DNA of 64,000 bases from Adiantum capillus-veneris (taxonomy: Eukaryota > Streptophyta > Polypodiopsida > Polypodiales > Pteridaceae), in contig CM043971.1 of the NCBI GenBank assembly GCA_014529385.2, positions 26,453,769-26,517,768 on the forward strand, in the 5' to 3' direction. The translations under genes were made by a program, and so were the position numbers. Positions within the stretch are counted from its first letter, which is position 1. Every line of letters begins with the position of its first letter. Positions 1 through 11,600 of the stretch are shown here, piece after piece. A model generated the notes under the pieces. The model ran no database searches and had not been told where the DNA came from. It saw nothing but the letters and a program-made list of their open reading frames with translations.

Positions 1-203
1 GAGCTGGTCCCGTCCGAGCCCTGCCCTCCTGAGCCGGTCCTGTCCGAGCCAGGCCCCCCTGAGCCGGTCCCGTCCGAGCCAGGCCCCTTGAAGACAAACG
101 CACCTTGACCCGAGCCGGTCCCATCCGAGCCGAGCCCTTTGAGCGCAAACGCGCCCACCACGCACCTTCCGCATTGACAACCCAACTCCTGGGTCATCAC
201 ACT

Positions 204-215
204 TGGTATCAGAGC
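204..215 (+). promoter_or_regulatory. Primer-binding site of N1
   Basis: TGGTATCAGAGC lies two bases after the LTR end. It is complementary to the 3' end of plant initiator tRNA-Met and marks the start of the internal region of N1 on the plus strand. Confidence 0.8.
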
Positions 216-639
216 TCCAGGAAAAGAGCTCGTGACGCGCCCAACCCTCGGGACGTCACCACTACCCCAAACAAAAAGGAAAGATGCGAGCCAGACAGGG
301 CTCTTTATAACAAAATCAGAACGACCAAAAACGCGATGGACTAACCCGACTTAGTTCGTCGCGCCCCGGCCACTTTTGTGGCCCATGCTGAGCTGAAGAC
401 CCATTCCAGTCTACAAGAGACCACAGGGCCCCGTGCTAGCCCTCCAAATGACGTCCACACAGGGACAAACAGGGATCAGTTTGAAGATTGAAGATTCAGC
501 CAAAGCCTTCATGGTGTCATGACGACCAAAGCTACTTCAACCCAAAGACTGCATCTAACCAAGTAAACTCACCCGAGTCAAGATTCAGCGATTGGAAACC
601 AAAGCTGGTGTCAGCCTAAGTCTACAACGCGCATCAAAA

Positions 640-1507
640 TGACGGTAAGTTTCCTTGCAACTTCGCAAGGGCTGCATTGCGACGGACTCTACTCATATTC
701 GGGTTTCAAGAAGTCTCCGCGCGGGCCAACGCAGCAGGTGGCTCCGCGCACTCCGGGTTACTTTTTGGGGAATGCTCAAGTATGGGGAATTCTACTTGGG
801 TATTCAAAGCATATCTTTTCAGCCTTCTGCCAAAAATCCAAAAATACACACACACTTCATTCCAAAAATGACAAAAACAAAGCATGTTTTTCTACTTGCA
901 TTTTCGGGTACATTTTTCACGCACTTTGCACTTATATGCACCCCTTAGCCTCTGGCCTCATGCATAGCCAAGCTCTCTTTTCCCTTCGTTCGACGAGGAC
1001 GTCGAACTCTCTTCAACCGGGGGTGTATATAAGGGGTATGAGCCTCCCGAAAACGGCCACAGGAGGGGACCCCCCACCTAGACACGCTAGCCTCACTCCA
1101 CGCACTCGTGCACCGTTGGGACTCCACGCAAGGTTCCCCAGGGCACGCTATGACCCTCCGTGAGTGCGGGGGAGCCTGAGGCTACGTGGGGCTAGGGACC
1201 CGGAACGCAAGACCCGCGAAACGCACCATAGCCGCCAACCCACGGAACGCAACCACGCCCGAGCCGGTCCCGTACGAGCCGGGCCCCTTTGAAGGCAACT
1301 CGACCCGATCCGGTCCCGTCTGAGCCCTGCCCTCCTGAGCCGGTCCCGTCCGAGCTAGGCCCCCCTGGGCCGGTCCCGTCCGAGCCAGGCCCCTTGAAGA
1401 CAAACGCACCTTGACCCAAGCCGGTCCCGTCCGAGCCGGGCCCTTTGAGCGCAAACGCGCCCACCACGCACCTTCCGCATTGACAGCCCAACTCCCGGGT
1501 CGTCACA
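640..1507 (+). repeat. 3' LTR of N1
   Basis: About 868 bp, from a TG near 640 to the CA at 1506-1507. It carries a good TATA box (TATATAAG, 1026-1033) about 480 bp before the end, and then a GC-rich tandem repeat (1255-1460). Its last 198 bp match the first 201 bp of the window. The start is uncertain by tens of bases. Confidence 0.55.
1255..1460 (+). repeat. GC-rich minisatellite inside the N1 LTR
   Basis: Five imperfect units of roughly 30-50 bp, each centred on the core GAGCCGGTCCCGTCCGAGCC, with spacers ending in CCTTGAAGACAAACGCACC or similar. The same array, with small changes, forms bases 1-150 of the left LTR. It lies downstream of the LTR TATA box, so it would be in the transcript. 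Confidence 0.8.
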
Positions 1508-2574
1508 CCTAGGGACTAGAGAGAGAGCACACACTCACACACACACAAGGAAGGCCCAAGCTTGAAGAGGCAGTTGGGACACATGTCAAGCCCCTACCCA
1601 TGTTACCTTCATGAGATGCTTGAATCCTATTGGCTAGGCTTCAAAGGGATCCAATGATAAATTACTTGAATTATCTAATTGTTTTTGCATTTATCAAGTC
1701 CTCTCTCTCAAAGGGGAAAGGGGGACACTTGTCCCAAGACTACACCTATTGCTAGAAATGGCCCAAGCTTGTGATTGGCTAGGCTTGGCAAGAGCCAATG
1801 AGCTTCAATTATGAGCTAGAAGGGGGGGTCGACCTAGCAAGGAGGGGGGTTGCTTGGGCGGTATACTCACCCACACACACTCACAAACTCTCTCATTGTG
1901 TGCTATGCAAAGTGCAAGAGATCCCTCTCCTTCTCCAAGCAAGTAGAGGTTGAGAGCCTACACAAACACTCTTGGCTATGGAGTGCAAATCCAACCAAGA
2001 GCCATGCTTCAATGCTTAAGCTTTCCATCTCCTTCTTCTTCATTACTATGCTATTATGTATTCTAGCAACAAGAGTTATGATAAGTGAGGAACTACTTCT
2101 TTCTCCTATGAAATGTTTCTTCTTCCTCTTCCCTACCCTCATTCCCTGCTAGCTCTCTCCACCTTCAAAGGTGTTTGAGGTCTTGGGACTGAGGCTTGGG
2201 ATAGTTAAATCTTTCTTCGAGTTTATGTTATGTTATGTTTGTGATGCATGAAGCTTTCCATCTTCATTGCATCACCTAGGTCACAAGGAACACAAAGGTT
2301 GTATTGTTACAAGTCTCTCTTAATGGGAGAAATCATAATACAAATGCCTATTGGAGGGGGAACCGGCTCCACATAAATCCGGTCCTCAATTGTTGTCATG
2401 TTCTCTAAATTCTCTCTCTTGCAAAAGTATTGTTCATGCCAAGTTAACTAATTGCTATGATAATGTTGCTATCTTCAATTATGTTCACCGGCTATGCTCA
2501 CAAAGTCATTTCTCAAAAGTACTCTCATTAATTTCCGCTACTCTCAAGTTAAATAGGCCAATTCCATTACACTT
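1508..2574. other. No gene recognised
   Basis: Purine-rich and CA-rich tracts at 1520-1545 and short open frames only. Nothing here resembles a known domain. The right edge is a sharp junction where copia protease homology on the minus strand stops. Confidence 0.5.
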
Positions 2575-3805
2575 TCCAACTCCGTGAACCTGATAAGAGG
2601 CATTGTTGGCACAAGTAACTAAATTCCCATGAGGGATAGACTCAAGAGAGGTGAACAAATCGTGATGTGAGGTAATGTGCTTTGTAGCACCACTGTCAAA
2701 ATACCACACATGTGAATCTGTAGCACCTAACATGCATGCATCATGGACATCAGGATTATAGGTACACTCTACACTAAAAGCCCATTATGCATCAACATCA
2801 GCATCACAATCTTCTTTCACAGAAGACTCAACAATAGCTGCATTTGTAGTGGATCCAGGATTTGCACTGGAACCACCCTCTTTCTTCTTAGCCTCTTTGG
2901 CCTTCAACTTAGGACACTGCTTGATAAAGTGATCATTAGCTTTACAATAATGGCAACACATCTTCTTTTTGCCCTTATCATCAGAATTTCCAAACAAATG
3001 TCTACTAGCAGAAGCATTAGGAACATGTGATTTTCCACTCGTAGAAGAACCATAAGAAGTGGTTGCATTGATGTTACCACCCTTTCTTTGAGCATCGATA
3101 AAAGCCTATTCAATTGCACGCCGTCTAGTCCTATTTTTTCTGGAAAGTGACTCTTGCAACAGCAATGTGCACAATGCATTAAACTTGACAACTTCTGGAT
3201 TTCCTTGGGTCATGAGTCTCCAAGTACTAAAAAAAGTCCGGTAAGAATCTGGCAAGGCATCAAGAACAGCCTGCACAAGGGAACTTTCTAAAATGACTTC
3301 ATCTACAGAGAATAAGTTGCTCATTGATATCCTTGACACCAGCAAGGAAAGTTTCCATATCATCTTCCTCATGCATAATCTTTGATTCCAACTCTTTACA
3401 CAGCAATGCAATTTTAGCCTCATTGCGACATGCATAAAGACCAACCATAACATCCCAAGCCTGTTTGGTAGATTTTGTTCAACAAATATGGGGAGTAATA
3501 GTGCACTTCACAGACAACGCAATCAATGCATGAGCCTATGCATCTTTTACATCCCAACGAGCTTGCTCAGCTATAGGCAAAACAACTCTAACAGCAGTAA
3601 TCCTTATTGCGGCAGGAACTGCAATGTCCCCAACATCGTCTGCATCTTCAGAACCAGGACATACATCAATTCCCTGCACAATATTCTAGATGCCCTACGA
3701 CACAAGAACATGTTGCATCATATAAGTCCACATAGGGTAATTGTCCCCATCTAATCTGTCCTTAGCAGCAAACATCTTGAACACATATGTGTTGTTGTCA
3801 ACCAT
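2575..3805 (-). pseudogene. CopA gag and N-terminal protease (broken)
   Basis: Copia Gag packages the RNA into particles in the cytoplasm; the protease would cut the polyprotein. The minus strand from an ATG at 3805 matches the CopD gag in order. It starts with the region containing LDGDNYPMW, then the gag middle part (3453-3106) and a CCHC zinc knuckle CHYCKANDHFIKQC (about 2950-2909). Protease follows with active-site motif FDSGATKHIT near 2690. The reading frame has two TAG stops close together (about 3697 and at 3690-3688) and frameshifts near 3310 and between 3106 and 2997. Homology ends at about 2575, where unrelated sequence follows. Confidence 0.8.
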
Positions 3806-4148
3806 GGTAAATGTTGCACCTGATGTGAAAACTGCCCAAAAGAAGGAGAAACGAAGCAGGAACAACACGTGCTATATAGCACAAACTGTAGAAGACTGTA
3901 AGGACTTGTTATGCAAAAAACGGAACTGAGAAAAATTCTGCTATAAATGACGAAATAGCATGTGCAGTACTTCTTGTAGTGGAAACGGAAGCAGAAATGA
4001 GCCCGAATAAGAATCTGAGCAGACTAAGTTCTTTGAGCTATCCCAAAAAAAAAATCGACCTCCGAATGCTCGCCAAAGCTCACTGAAATCGGAGAAAGTG
4101 AGCAAGCGTGTGCTGGAGCTGCTGGCGACTAAGCCCGAGAGGACGTAA

Positions 4149-4163
4149 CCTACTCTGATACCA
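4149..4163 (-). promoter_or_regulatory. Primer-binding site of CopA
   Basis: On the minus strand TGGTATCAGAGTAGG starts two bases after the LTR end. This is the initiator-tRNA-Met type of site with one change in the core. Confidence 0.75.
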
Positions 4164-4165
4164 AT

Positions 4166-4312
4166 TGTTGGAATTAGGGTTTGTTGAGATGCACACACAC
4201 ACACACACACACACAGAGTGTACGCTCCCAAAGACTGATTCATATTGAGGATAAGATACAAATATATAGGTGAGACCAAGTTGAGTAGAGTGAGCCATAT
4301 ATAGCTCCAACA
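4166..4312 (-). repeat. LTR shared by CopA (5') and CopB (3')
   Basis: 147 bp with TGTTGG and CCAACA ends, containing a (CA)n tract at 4192-4215. On the minus strand it is preceded by a polypurine tract (GAGTGGGGG, just right of 4312) belonging to CopB and followed by the CopA primer site. It therefore acts as the 3' LTR of one element and the 5' LTR of the other. The last 16 bp match the CopD LTR end; the rest does not. Confidence 0.7.
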
Positions 4313-4560
4313 CCCCCACTCAAACAAAGGTCTCTAGCTTTGGATGAAAAAACCCTTGGGGAGTTCAAGGGAAAAACCCAAGCCCCTATACAATGTGAAA
4401 ATATGAACCAGTGATGATGATGTGAAAGTGAATTGTGCATCTATGTACAAATATACGAGTGACTCAAAGATCACAATGTGCAGATGTGGAGTGTGCATAG
4501 TGCATGGTACCTATAGGATTACAATGTCATATGTACAAAGCTATTACAATAGCAAAGAAG

Positions 4561-5313
4561 CTAATCTAGAAAGAGTGAGGCCGAAGCAACTCCAAGCTCC
4601 AAGCGCAAGAGGATGAAACGTGACTTGTTGAGGCCTTTGGTCAAAATGTCTGCAATCATCTGATCACTTGGACGGTGTTCAACCATAATGGTTCCTTTGT
4701 GTATTTCATACCTGACATAATGATAATGGACAGCAATGTGCTTTGACTTATTATGTTGAACATAGTCTTTTGCAAGACTAATAGCACTTTGGTTGTCACA
4801 CCGCAAGGGTGTGCTACAAAGAGGAGAGTGACCAATATCAACCAGCATTCTTCGAAGCCATATCAACTCACGAGCTGCAAGTGATGTTGCAACATATTCT
4901 GACTCAGTCGTAGAAACTGCAACACAACGTTGTTTCTTGTTGGTCCAAGAAATAAGACAACCATTTATAAAGAAGCAGTTTCCACTAGTAGATCGCATAG
5001 ATAAATGTGAGCTTGCCCAGTCTGCATCAGTGTAACCCAAAAGAGAAAGAGATGGTATAGAATTCGATGTGAGTTGTCGTCGATAGACCAAACCAAAATC
5101 TGTAGTGCCTTTCAAGTATTTCAACACACGCTTTGCTGCAGACCAATGCTTAAGAGAAGGAAGTGCAAGATGTTGTCCAAGATAATTAGCAACAAACAGA
5201 ATATCAGGACGAGTGTTCATGCCAACAAACTGAAGACATCCAATCAAGTTAGCATAAGGCTGATTTGTGACAATTTGACTGCCATTGTCAGAAGTGTTCT
5301 TCGTAGAGCTCAC
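4561..5313 (-). pseudogene. CopB reverse transcriptase end and RNase H
   Basis: A 250-residue open frame holds the end of the copia reverse transcriptase (YANLIGCLQFVGMNTRPDI) and the RNase H domain. Visible motifs are GYTDADWA, SWTNKKQRCVAVSTTESEY and the late block NKSKHIAVHYHYVR. RNase H would remove the RNA strand during cDNA synthesis in the cytoplasmic particle. The frame reads through to the natural stop, just before the polypurine tract. Upstream the frame is broken by TGA (5335-5337) and TAA (5500-5502), so it cannot be expressed as part of a full polyprotein. Confidence 0.85.
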
Positions 5314-5499
5314 AAGGCAAGGTGTGTTGGCTCAATGTGCAGATTTCATACCAAACTTTTGAATAGTATCTGCAATAAACTTTGATTTTCGAAGGAATAA
5401 AATACCTTTTGTATGATTCCGCTGGATTTGAATGCCAAGACACGAGTGAATCTCTCCAAGATCCACCATATCAAATGCAGAAGACAATAACTTTTTCAC

Positions 5500-5805
5500 T
5501 TACTGAAGAAATCCTAAATCATTGGAAACAAGGATGGTATCATCCACATAAAGAGTAAGAATCACAAAACTGCTACCTTGGCGTTTTATATATAAGTTGG
5601 GGTCTGAGGAGCAAGAGATGAATCCTTTAGAGGTGAAAAAAAGATCAAATTTTGTATACCAGGCTCGCGAAGCTTGTTTGAGACCATATAGTGCCTTATG
5701 GAGTTGAGCAACAAGGTCTTCTTTACCTGGAATAGCAAACCCTTCTGGTTGTTCCATATAAATCTCCTGTTCCAAGTCACCATTAAGAAAAGCAGTTTCG
5801 CACAT
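5500..5805 (-). pseudogene. CopB reverse transcriptase core
   Basis: 101 residues with the copia reverse transcriptase signature: ETAFLNGDLEQEIYMEQPEGF, YGLKQASRAWY and the catalytic box LYVDDTILV, in which the two aspartates of YVDD are intact. It is bounded by a one-base frameshift on its upstream side (near 5800) and by a TAA on the downstream side. Confidence 0.85.
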
Positions 5806-5830
5806 CCATTTGATGAGCTTCTAAATCAAA

Positions 5831-6763
5831 TTAAACAGCAAATGCCAATAAAACTCGAACATTTGTAATGCGAACAACTGGTGAAAAGGTCTCTTGATAA
5901 TCAACACCAGCTACTTGGGAGTAACCTTTTGCAATTAAACGTGCCTTGAACTTGTCAAAAGATCCATCTGCTTTTACTTTTGTCTTATACACCCACTTAC
6001 ACTTAATAGTTGTACGACCAGGAGGTAATTCAGTTAGTATCCATGTACCTTTAGAGATAAGAGAATCGTACTCTGCTTCCATAGCCTCTTTCCATTGATC
6101 CTTTTGTGGTGAAGAGATAGCTTCATCATAAGTAACGGGATCTTCAGAAGTAGAAAAAGCATTATCAACAATATCATCATCATAAACATGACATGAGCCA
6201 TGTTCAAAATCAATAGGCAGATCAACAAAAATATCAATATCATCATTGGTAGCATTCGGAATGGATGATTGTGAAGAGGAAAGTTTCTCTATAGGAAGAG
6301 TTTCATCATCTGAAAGAAATGGAAAAGCCTGAAGTAATGATTTAGTATCATCAGAATCATCCATGGACCATGAGCCTCCCATAAGCTGTTCGTTAAAAGT
6401 AGCATCACTATTCACAATTACTTTCTTGGAGGAAGGGTCATAGAATTTGTAGCCTTTGGAAGTGTCAGAATATCCAATAAAAATAACTTTAAGGCCAGGA
6501 GCATCAAGATTTGTTCGTGTTTCTTTGGGAACATGAATATAAGCAATACATCCAAAGGTTCTGAAATGAGATACAGAAGGAATGTCAACTGTCCATGTTG
6601 TGATGGGTATCTTACTAGAGGGTGCAGTAGTAGGAAGATGATTCTGAATAAATACTGTTGTCAAAGTAGCTTCAGCGAATAGTGCGATTCTTTCGTTCAG
6701 CAACGCCGTTCTGTTGAGGTGAATATGGAATAGTGTGTTCATGATGAATTCCACTGTCAACAC
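5831..6763 (-). pseudogene. CopB integrase C-terminus to reverse transcriptase start
   Basis: 310 residues in one frame. The first part has the late copia integrase block (FRTFGCIAYIHVPKE, FIGYSDTSKGYKFYDP), then an acidic linker, then the reverse transcriptase start (WKEAMEAEYDSLISKGTW, KCKWVYKTK, KARLIAKGYSQ). It overlaps the preceding integrase frame by about 90 bp, which marks a frameshift near 6700. It ends at a TAA (5831-5833) about eight codons before the conserved ETAFLNGD block. Confidence 0.85.
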
Positions 6764-7262
6764 AGTAATTCACAAACTCTCGAGAAACATATTCGCCTCC
6801 ATTGTCACTACGAAGCTTCTTAAGGCGACAACCAGTTTGAAGTTCTGCAGCCTTGTGGAATTGTTTGAAGACAGATAAGGCCTCAGATTTTTGTCTAAGT
6901 AAAAATACAGTCGTATACCGTGAGAAATCATCAATGAAAGTAATGAAGTAGCGATATTGTGATCTCGAAGAAGGTAGAGGTCCACATATATCAGTATGAA
7001 CAAGATCCAATGTGTCATGAGAATGAGTTGTATTTGAAAGAGGAAAGGGTTTACGATTATGTTTTCCAAGAGCACAAAACTCACAAATTCCCATATGGGG
7101 ATGAGCTTTAAGATCCATGCCATGAACAAGATCACGACGCTGAAGATCAAGGAGTTTTGAGAAATCAGCATGAACAAAATGGTGATGCCATACTTTGCAA
7201 TCATGATCACCTGGAGCAGTAACAGCATTTGCTACAGCATCATTGAGAGAGAGTTCAAACAA
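6672..7262 (-). pseudogene. CopB integrase catalytic core
   Basis: 196 residues with the copia integrase zinc-binding pattern (H, H, then CEFCALGK) and the catalytic region. The acidic residues are seen in LVHTDICGP, LRSDNGGEY and NGVAERKNR. It would insert the cDNA into chromosomes. Just upstream, a TAG (7293-7295) and frameshifts separate it from the protease frame. Confidence 0.85.
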
Positions 7263-7404
7263 ATTACCGTTTCGAGGAGCAGTGGCTATAGTCTATCCAT
7301 CTTTCTCAATTCGGCATTTGGTATGATCAAATTCAACAAAGAGACCAAGATCAACAAGTCTAGCTAGCAACTAAAAGAAGATTACGTTGAAGATCTGGTA
7401 CATG

Positions 7405-7896
7405 CTATACTCCTCGCAAAATTCGAGTGGAAGAAGATAAGGTACCAAGATATAAATCTCCAATACCCTTTACTTGACAAGTCGTATCATCAACAAGATA
7501 AACAACACGTTGAACTGGTAGTGGATGATAGTTATGGAGCCACTTATACTGATATGTCATATTTCCTGTAGCACCAGAATCAACAATAAAAAGTGAACCA
7601 TTGCATACATGAAGTATTCTGTCTAGAGCAATTGAACATAGGACGCAGCTTGTTTCTGGTACAATGTTGTTTCGATGTTCAGTAGCGTATGCTCTATTAT
7701 GATCTGTGTCAAATCGACGCTTATAGCACATATGAGTGGGATGATCAGATCGTCCACAATATTCACAAGAAGAAGAAGCAGAGTCTCTAGATAAACGTGG
7801 TTGTTTTATAGTAATATTTTGTTCTTCATCATATTGACGTGCCCAACAATCATCTTCAGTATGGCCATTTCTGTTGCAGTAAGAACACCTACACAC
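7405..7896 (-). pseudogene. CopB nucleocapsid and protease
   Basis: Two CCHC zinc knuckles lie in a row (CSYCNRNGHTEDDC and CEYCGRSDHPTHMC), followed by an aspartic protease with active site IVDSGATGNMT. Two knuckles are less common than one in plant copia Gag. The frame stops at TAG (7405-7407). The N-terminal part of Gag is missing because homology ends near 7930. Confidence 0.8.
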
Positions 7897-7979
7897 AAAC
7901 TTGCGATGATAATTATCTAAGAATTGTAGTGGGTTAAAAAATTAATCCAAGCTACATTTTCATATTTGTATGAGGAGCC

Positions 7980-8351
7980 ATTTCTTGGAGATCCTCTCTC
8001 CAAGATTGTATGTCTTCTTCCACTACAGAGGCTGAGTATGTTGCAGCATTAGATGCCAACAAGGAAGCTATATGGTTGGTACGTTTAGTGGGAGACTAAC
8101 ATGTAAAAATCCAACAAGTTCCAATTTTGCATTGTGATAGTCAGAGTGCCATTGCTTTGGCAAGGAGTCCCATGTTTCATTCCAAGTCAAAACACATTGA
8201 GGTGAGGTATCATCTCATTCGGGATGCATCAACAGATAAGCACTTGGAGCTTGTCAAGGTCCACACTACAAACAACCCAGCAGATGCTCTTACAAAGAGC
8301 CTAGCTATGGAGCGGTTTGCACCCTGCATTGAGTTAATGGGTGTAGGTTGA
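7980..8351 (+). pseudogene. CopC copia RNase H fragment
   Basis: The plus strand encodes the last part of a copia RNase H: ISWRSSLQDC, SSTTEAEYVAAL, CDSQSAIALARSPMFH and SKSKHIEVRYHLIR. It ends at a natural TGA after ELMGVG. One TAA interrupts it at about 8097. Everything upstream is missing; CopB, on the opposite strand, abuts it back to back. Confidence 0.85.
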
Positions 8352-8446
8352 GAAGTTTTGTACATGGGTGAAGCTGTTGAGCTTCACAGTTGTACATACT
8401 AGCTTTAGTCACCACTTATGATCGTGTTGGCCTTTAAGTGGGAGAT

Positions 8447-8629
8447 TGTTGGGTAAAGGCCATGATTGTGACCTGTGTGAACTCTCCCTACATATACACT
8501 AACTCAACTAACCTTTTACGTATCTTATATACAAAGAAAATAAAGAGACACAGGCTGAATCTCAGCTGTGTGTTTCCCCCAATGCTTCTCCTCTTCTTCT
8601 CCTTTCCCCTTCCTTACACACACGCGCAC
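8447..8629 (+). repeat. 3' LTR of CopC (right end uncertain)
   Basis: Starts TGTTGGG directly after the purine tract AAGTGGGAGA, as expected for a copia 3' LTR. It contains a TATA-like TTATATAC near 8526 and AATAAAG near 8538. The right end is set at a CA near 8629 by eye, with no second LTR to confirm it. Confidence 0.5.
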
Positions 8630-11600
8630 AGGGCTTGATCTCCTTTAAGGACATGCTCAATGCTTGGTAATCAAGCAATGACTAGAAGATTATACCCCTT
8701 TGTTAAGATATCAATTCAATTTAAGTATACACTGGTTCAATGCTTGTTGAACCCTAGCTCATTCTGCATCGTGATAGCTCTGGTGGCCCTGCATGAGCTA
8801 AGAGAGCTTCGAGTAGAGGCTGTCCAAGGGTCGGGGTTGTGGGGGGTGCTTGGGTGACTTTAAAGATGGCGGATCAGTGTGCATGCAGGTTGGATATGGT
8901 AAGAAAAGGATTGGAGATCGCTCCGAGAGGAAAGCACTTGATCTGTGTCGGTCTGTGCGCACCGCTTCAACATCCACCTTTTTTTGGCATTGGGGTTGGC
9001 AGCCCCCTCCTCTTTGGAGATCTTTGCTTGCCGTGGCACTAGTCGGGAGTTGTGCGGCTTTGGGGGGGGGGGCATCGACCTCTTCGGTGGCGGTAGGGGG
9101 TGTGTGATGGCACCCCTCTCTCTCCCTTGCTATGTGGTTTGCGAAGGGTTTGTTGTTGCACTATGGTACGGCTGATGGTCTCTTGATGGTCGGCTTGACA
9201 AATCTTGTCATTGGTCCTACTGGTTTACTATTATGGATGGCGAGTGTTGTAATTCTCGGTGGCAAAGTCTATGGTAGTCTCGGCTCTCTACGAAGGTGCT
9301 CAACTCATCTTAATAGCCCGGTTCGACTCCTACTCAGTATCGGCTCCATCCGGGCGTTTGGAGGTTTCTAGAGCCTCGTATGGTGATGGAGCCGGTGGCT
9401 CCCCCCTTATTCAACTTTATGCTCTCTTCGATGTCTCTTTTTTGGATGGTGGCTCTTGCCTCAATCCATCTTCTTTGGTGCTGCTTGTGAAGGGCGTATC
9501 CGGTGGCAAAGGGTATGTCTCTTGTGGCACTCAAACTGGTCTTTTTTTTATGGGTGGCTCCCTTTATCCAATGTACTTGGGGTAATGGTGTGGTTTGTTT
9601 TTTTATGGGTGGCTCCCTTTATCCAATGTACTTGTGGTAATGGTGTGCGCTAAGAAAGGTGTGTATTATGGCTTGCTAAAAACCATTTTTCTAATCGAAG
9701 AAAATAAGGGCATGAAGCTATACTAGGGATCCATCTAGATGAAGGTAGAGGTGTATTGACGTTGTAAAAGAAACTTTCCATCAGATTAAAGGCTTAAGGA
9801 CGAGTATGGAAAAAACAAATGGAGCATTGAAGTTTGGCATGCAATCATGGGGGAGTGCTTGCACAAATGAGCTAAAGAAAGAAGGGACCATGGGTGCATT
9901 AGATGGAGCTTGTTATACATATCTTCAAGGACACCTACAACTACACCTTGAGATTACAAACTAGAAAGAATCCACCAACTCCCACATTTTTGGACATTGA
10001 ATCCCTATTGGGAAAATTAAAGCTTGATGTGCAAAGAATGTATCTCTCTTATCTGGATGTGTTGAGCCTTGTACACAGTAAGAGTCTTTTTAAATAGTGG
10101 AGGCAATGAATTCTATTTCTATCAATTACAAGTATGACAAATGAAGCGAGAGTAGAGGTGATGCTCTCAAAGACCTTTATATTTATTAGCAATTGCACAC
10201 ATGAGAAAATTGATTACCTAATGGGGCATTGATGTTCTATGGGCAACACCTAGGTATACTCTCAATAGTGCCAAAGAAAGAAACAAGAATCCATGATCAG
10301 AGTTGATATAGCTAGTGCATGAGATCTTCAAGTTTGGTGTTTGATCAACAAGGGTTGCATCATGAGCACCACCATTAGTGCTTGGGAACAAGAAAGAATG
10401 GACTAGTTTCTCCTATTTTTATGTGAATTTTGTGGTCATGGATATTGCACTCCATGTGCAAGTCTTGAGCGTTGAGTTTATTTGTTCCACAATAATGCCA
10501 AAGCTGCTTTGTTTTCATTAGTTTCACTTACCTCTTGCTATCTACACATGGTAGGTGCATGGATGATTTGAGGCTATATTTTAAAAAAAAATGGATTATT
10601 CATGCAATAGATTGTAAAGTGGCCATAGTAGTCATGACTAAATTTTCATGTGCATAATTTAGACCTAGCTTGGGAAGGGTAGAAAAAGTTTTTCATTTCA
10701 TTTTGATGGGCCAATTTTATCAAAGACTTTTCTAGATGATAGGCAACCATGGAAGTTCCCCTTTCCCTAGGAAATGTGATGGCAACATAAAATTTCTAGT
10801 CATGGTTACAAGCTTGAAAAGTGACAATTTTTTATTGAGGGGGATGCATAGGAGGGGATTTGTTTTGTGTTTGGGGGGGGGGGGGGCGGCATTGACATAG
10901 ATCTTAGAAAAACAACCACAAAAAAAGTGATGTGGGGTATATTCAAATTTGGACCCCTGTGTAGAAGACCTTGTTTCAAATCAATAGGCTATGATTTTGT
11001 GTTGTCAATAGCGGTACACATAATGTAGTTATGGTGAACTTGATGTTGGGGTGTGGGTCTTGTTGCACCTCACATCTATCATTCGATGTGAAACTCCCCT
11101 TACATTTGATGTGTAATGTGCAAACCCATATGATTTTCATGTGGAATCCTAATCAACCATCCTATGTGAAAAGTGAATGCCGTGTATGGCTTATAATTAG
11201 CCACCTAAATTTCTTGCATGTGTGACAAGTTAAATGTCCCCTCTAGCTCTACAAAAGAGCTTGTGCTGTATACAAACTCTATGTATAAGAATCTGGGGGA
11301 GGTCACCAACAAAGAATGTATGTATTAGGTGAGTTCAACAAAAGGATATTTAATTTCCTAAAAGTTACAAAATATATATATACAAAAGTATACTATTTTT
11401 TAAAAAAAATAAAAACCTACAAATTTCAAAAGCAAAGGGTGCATTATATTACTTAAAAGATTTTCTTTCGATAAGAGGTTTTAGAAAGATTCCTTGAATG
11501 TACGTGATATAAAAGTTTTACATAGTGAACCCCGAGAGAATAATCTAGGATATACATTGCATCAGCTCTGTCTCTTTCTTGATTAAATGGTAGCAATTAA

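Larger units (their letters stand above)
1..1507 (+). mobile_element. N1: non-coding LTR retroelement, 5' end outside the window
   Basis: The first 201 bases match bases 1310-1507 closely, including the run from the GC-rich repeats to the shared end GGGTC(A/G)TCACA. A primer-binding site follows the left copy at once, so the two copies are read as the end of a 5' LTR and a 3' LTR. The 438 bp or so between them has no recognisable gag or pol domain, so this is a non-autonomous element of the TRIM/LARD type. The left boundary of the 3' LTR, near 640, is an estimate: no clear polypurine tract is visible there. Confidence 0.6.
2575..4312 (-). mobile_element. CopA: 5' half of a Ty1/copia element
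   Basis: Reading right to left: LTR (4312-4166), primer site (4163-4149), untranslated leader, gag (from 3805) with zinc knuckle, and the start of protease. The homology then stops near 2575. Leader and gag are close to those of CopD at 20906-19300, but the LTR is different (147 bp against 227 bp). The element is cut off inside protease, so it is dead. Confidence 0.75.
4166..7930 (-). mobile_element. CopB: decayed Ty1/copia element lacking its 5' end
   Basis: Minus-strand order is double zinc knuckle and protease (7896-7405), integrase (7262-6672), integrase C-terminus with reverse transcriptase start (6763-5831), reverse transcriptase (5805-5500), RNase H (5313-4561), polypurine tract, LTR. 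The 5' LTR and the first part of gag are missing. Homology stops near 7930 and CopC begins at about 7980 on the other strand. Confidence 0.8.

Noticed and set aside
204-215. TGGTATCAGAGC sites taken as tRNA gene pieces
   Set aside because: Only the complement of the tRNA 3' end is present, each time next to an LTR end or LTR-like sequence, so they are primer sites.
639-1163. 174-residue frame starting at the N1 3' LTR
   Set aside because: It lies fully inside LTR sequence, spans the TATA box and has no similarity to Gag or any known domain.
8839-9653. Cluster of overlapping short frames
   Set aside because: G-rich sequence with few stops on both strands and a 55-bp duplication; no domain is recognisable.
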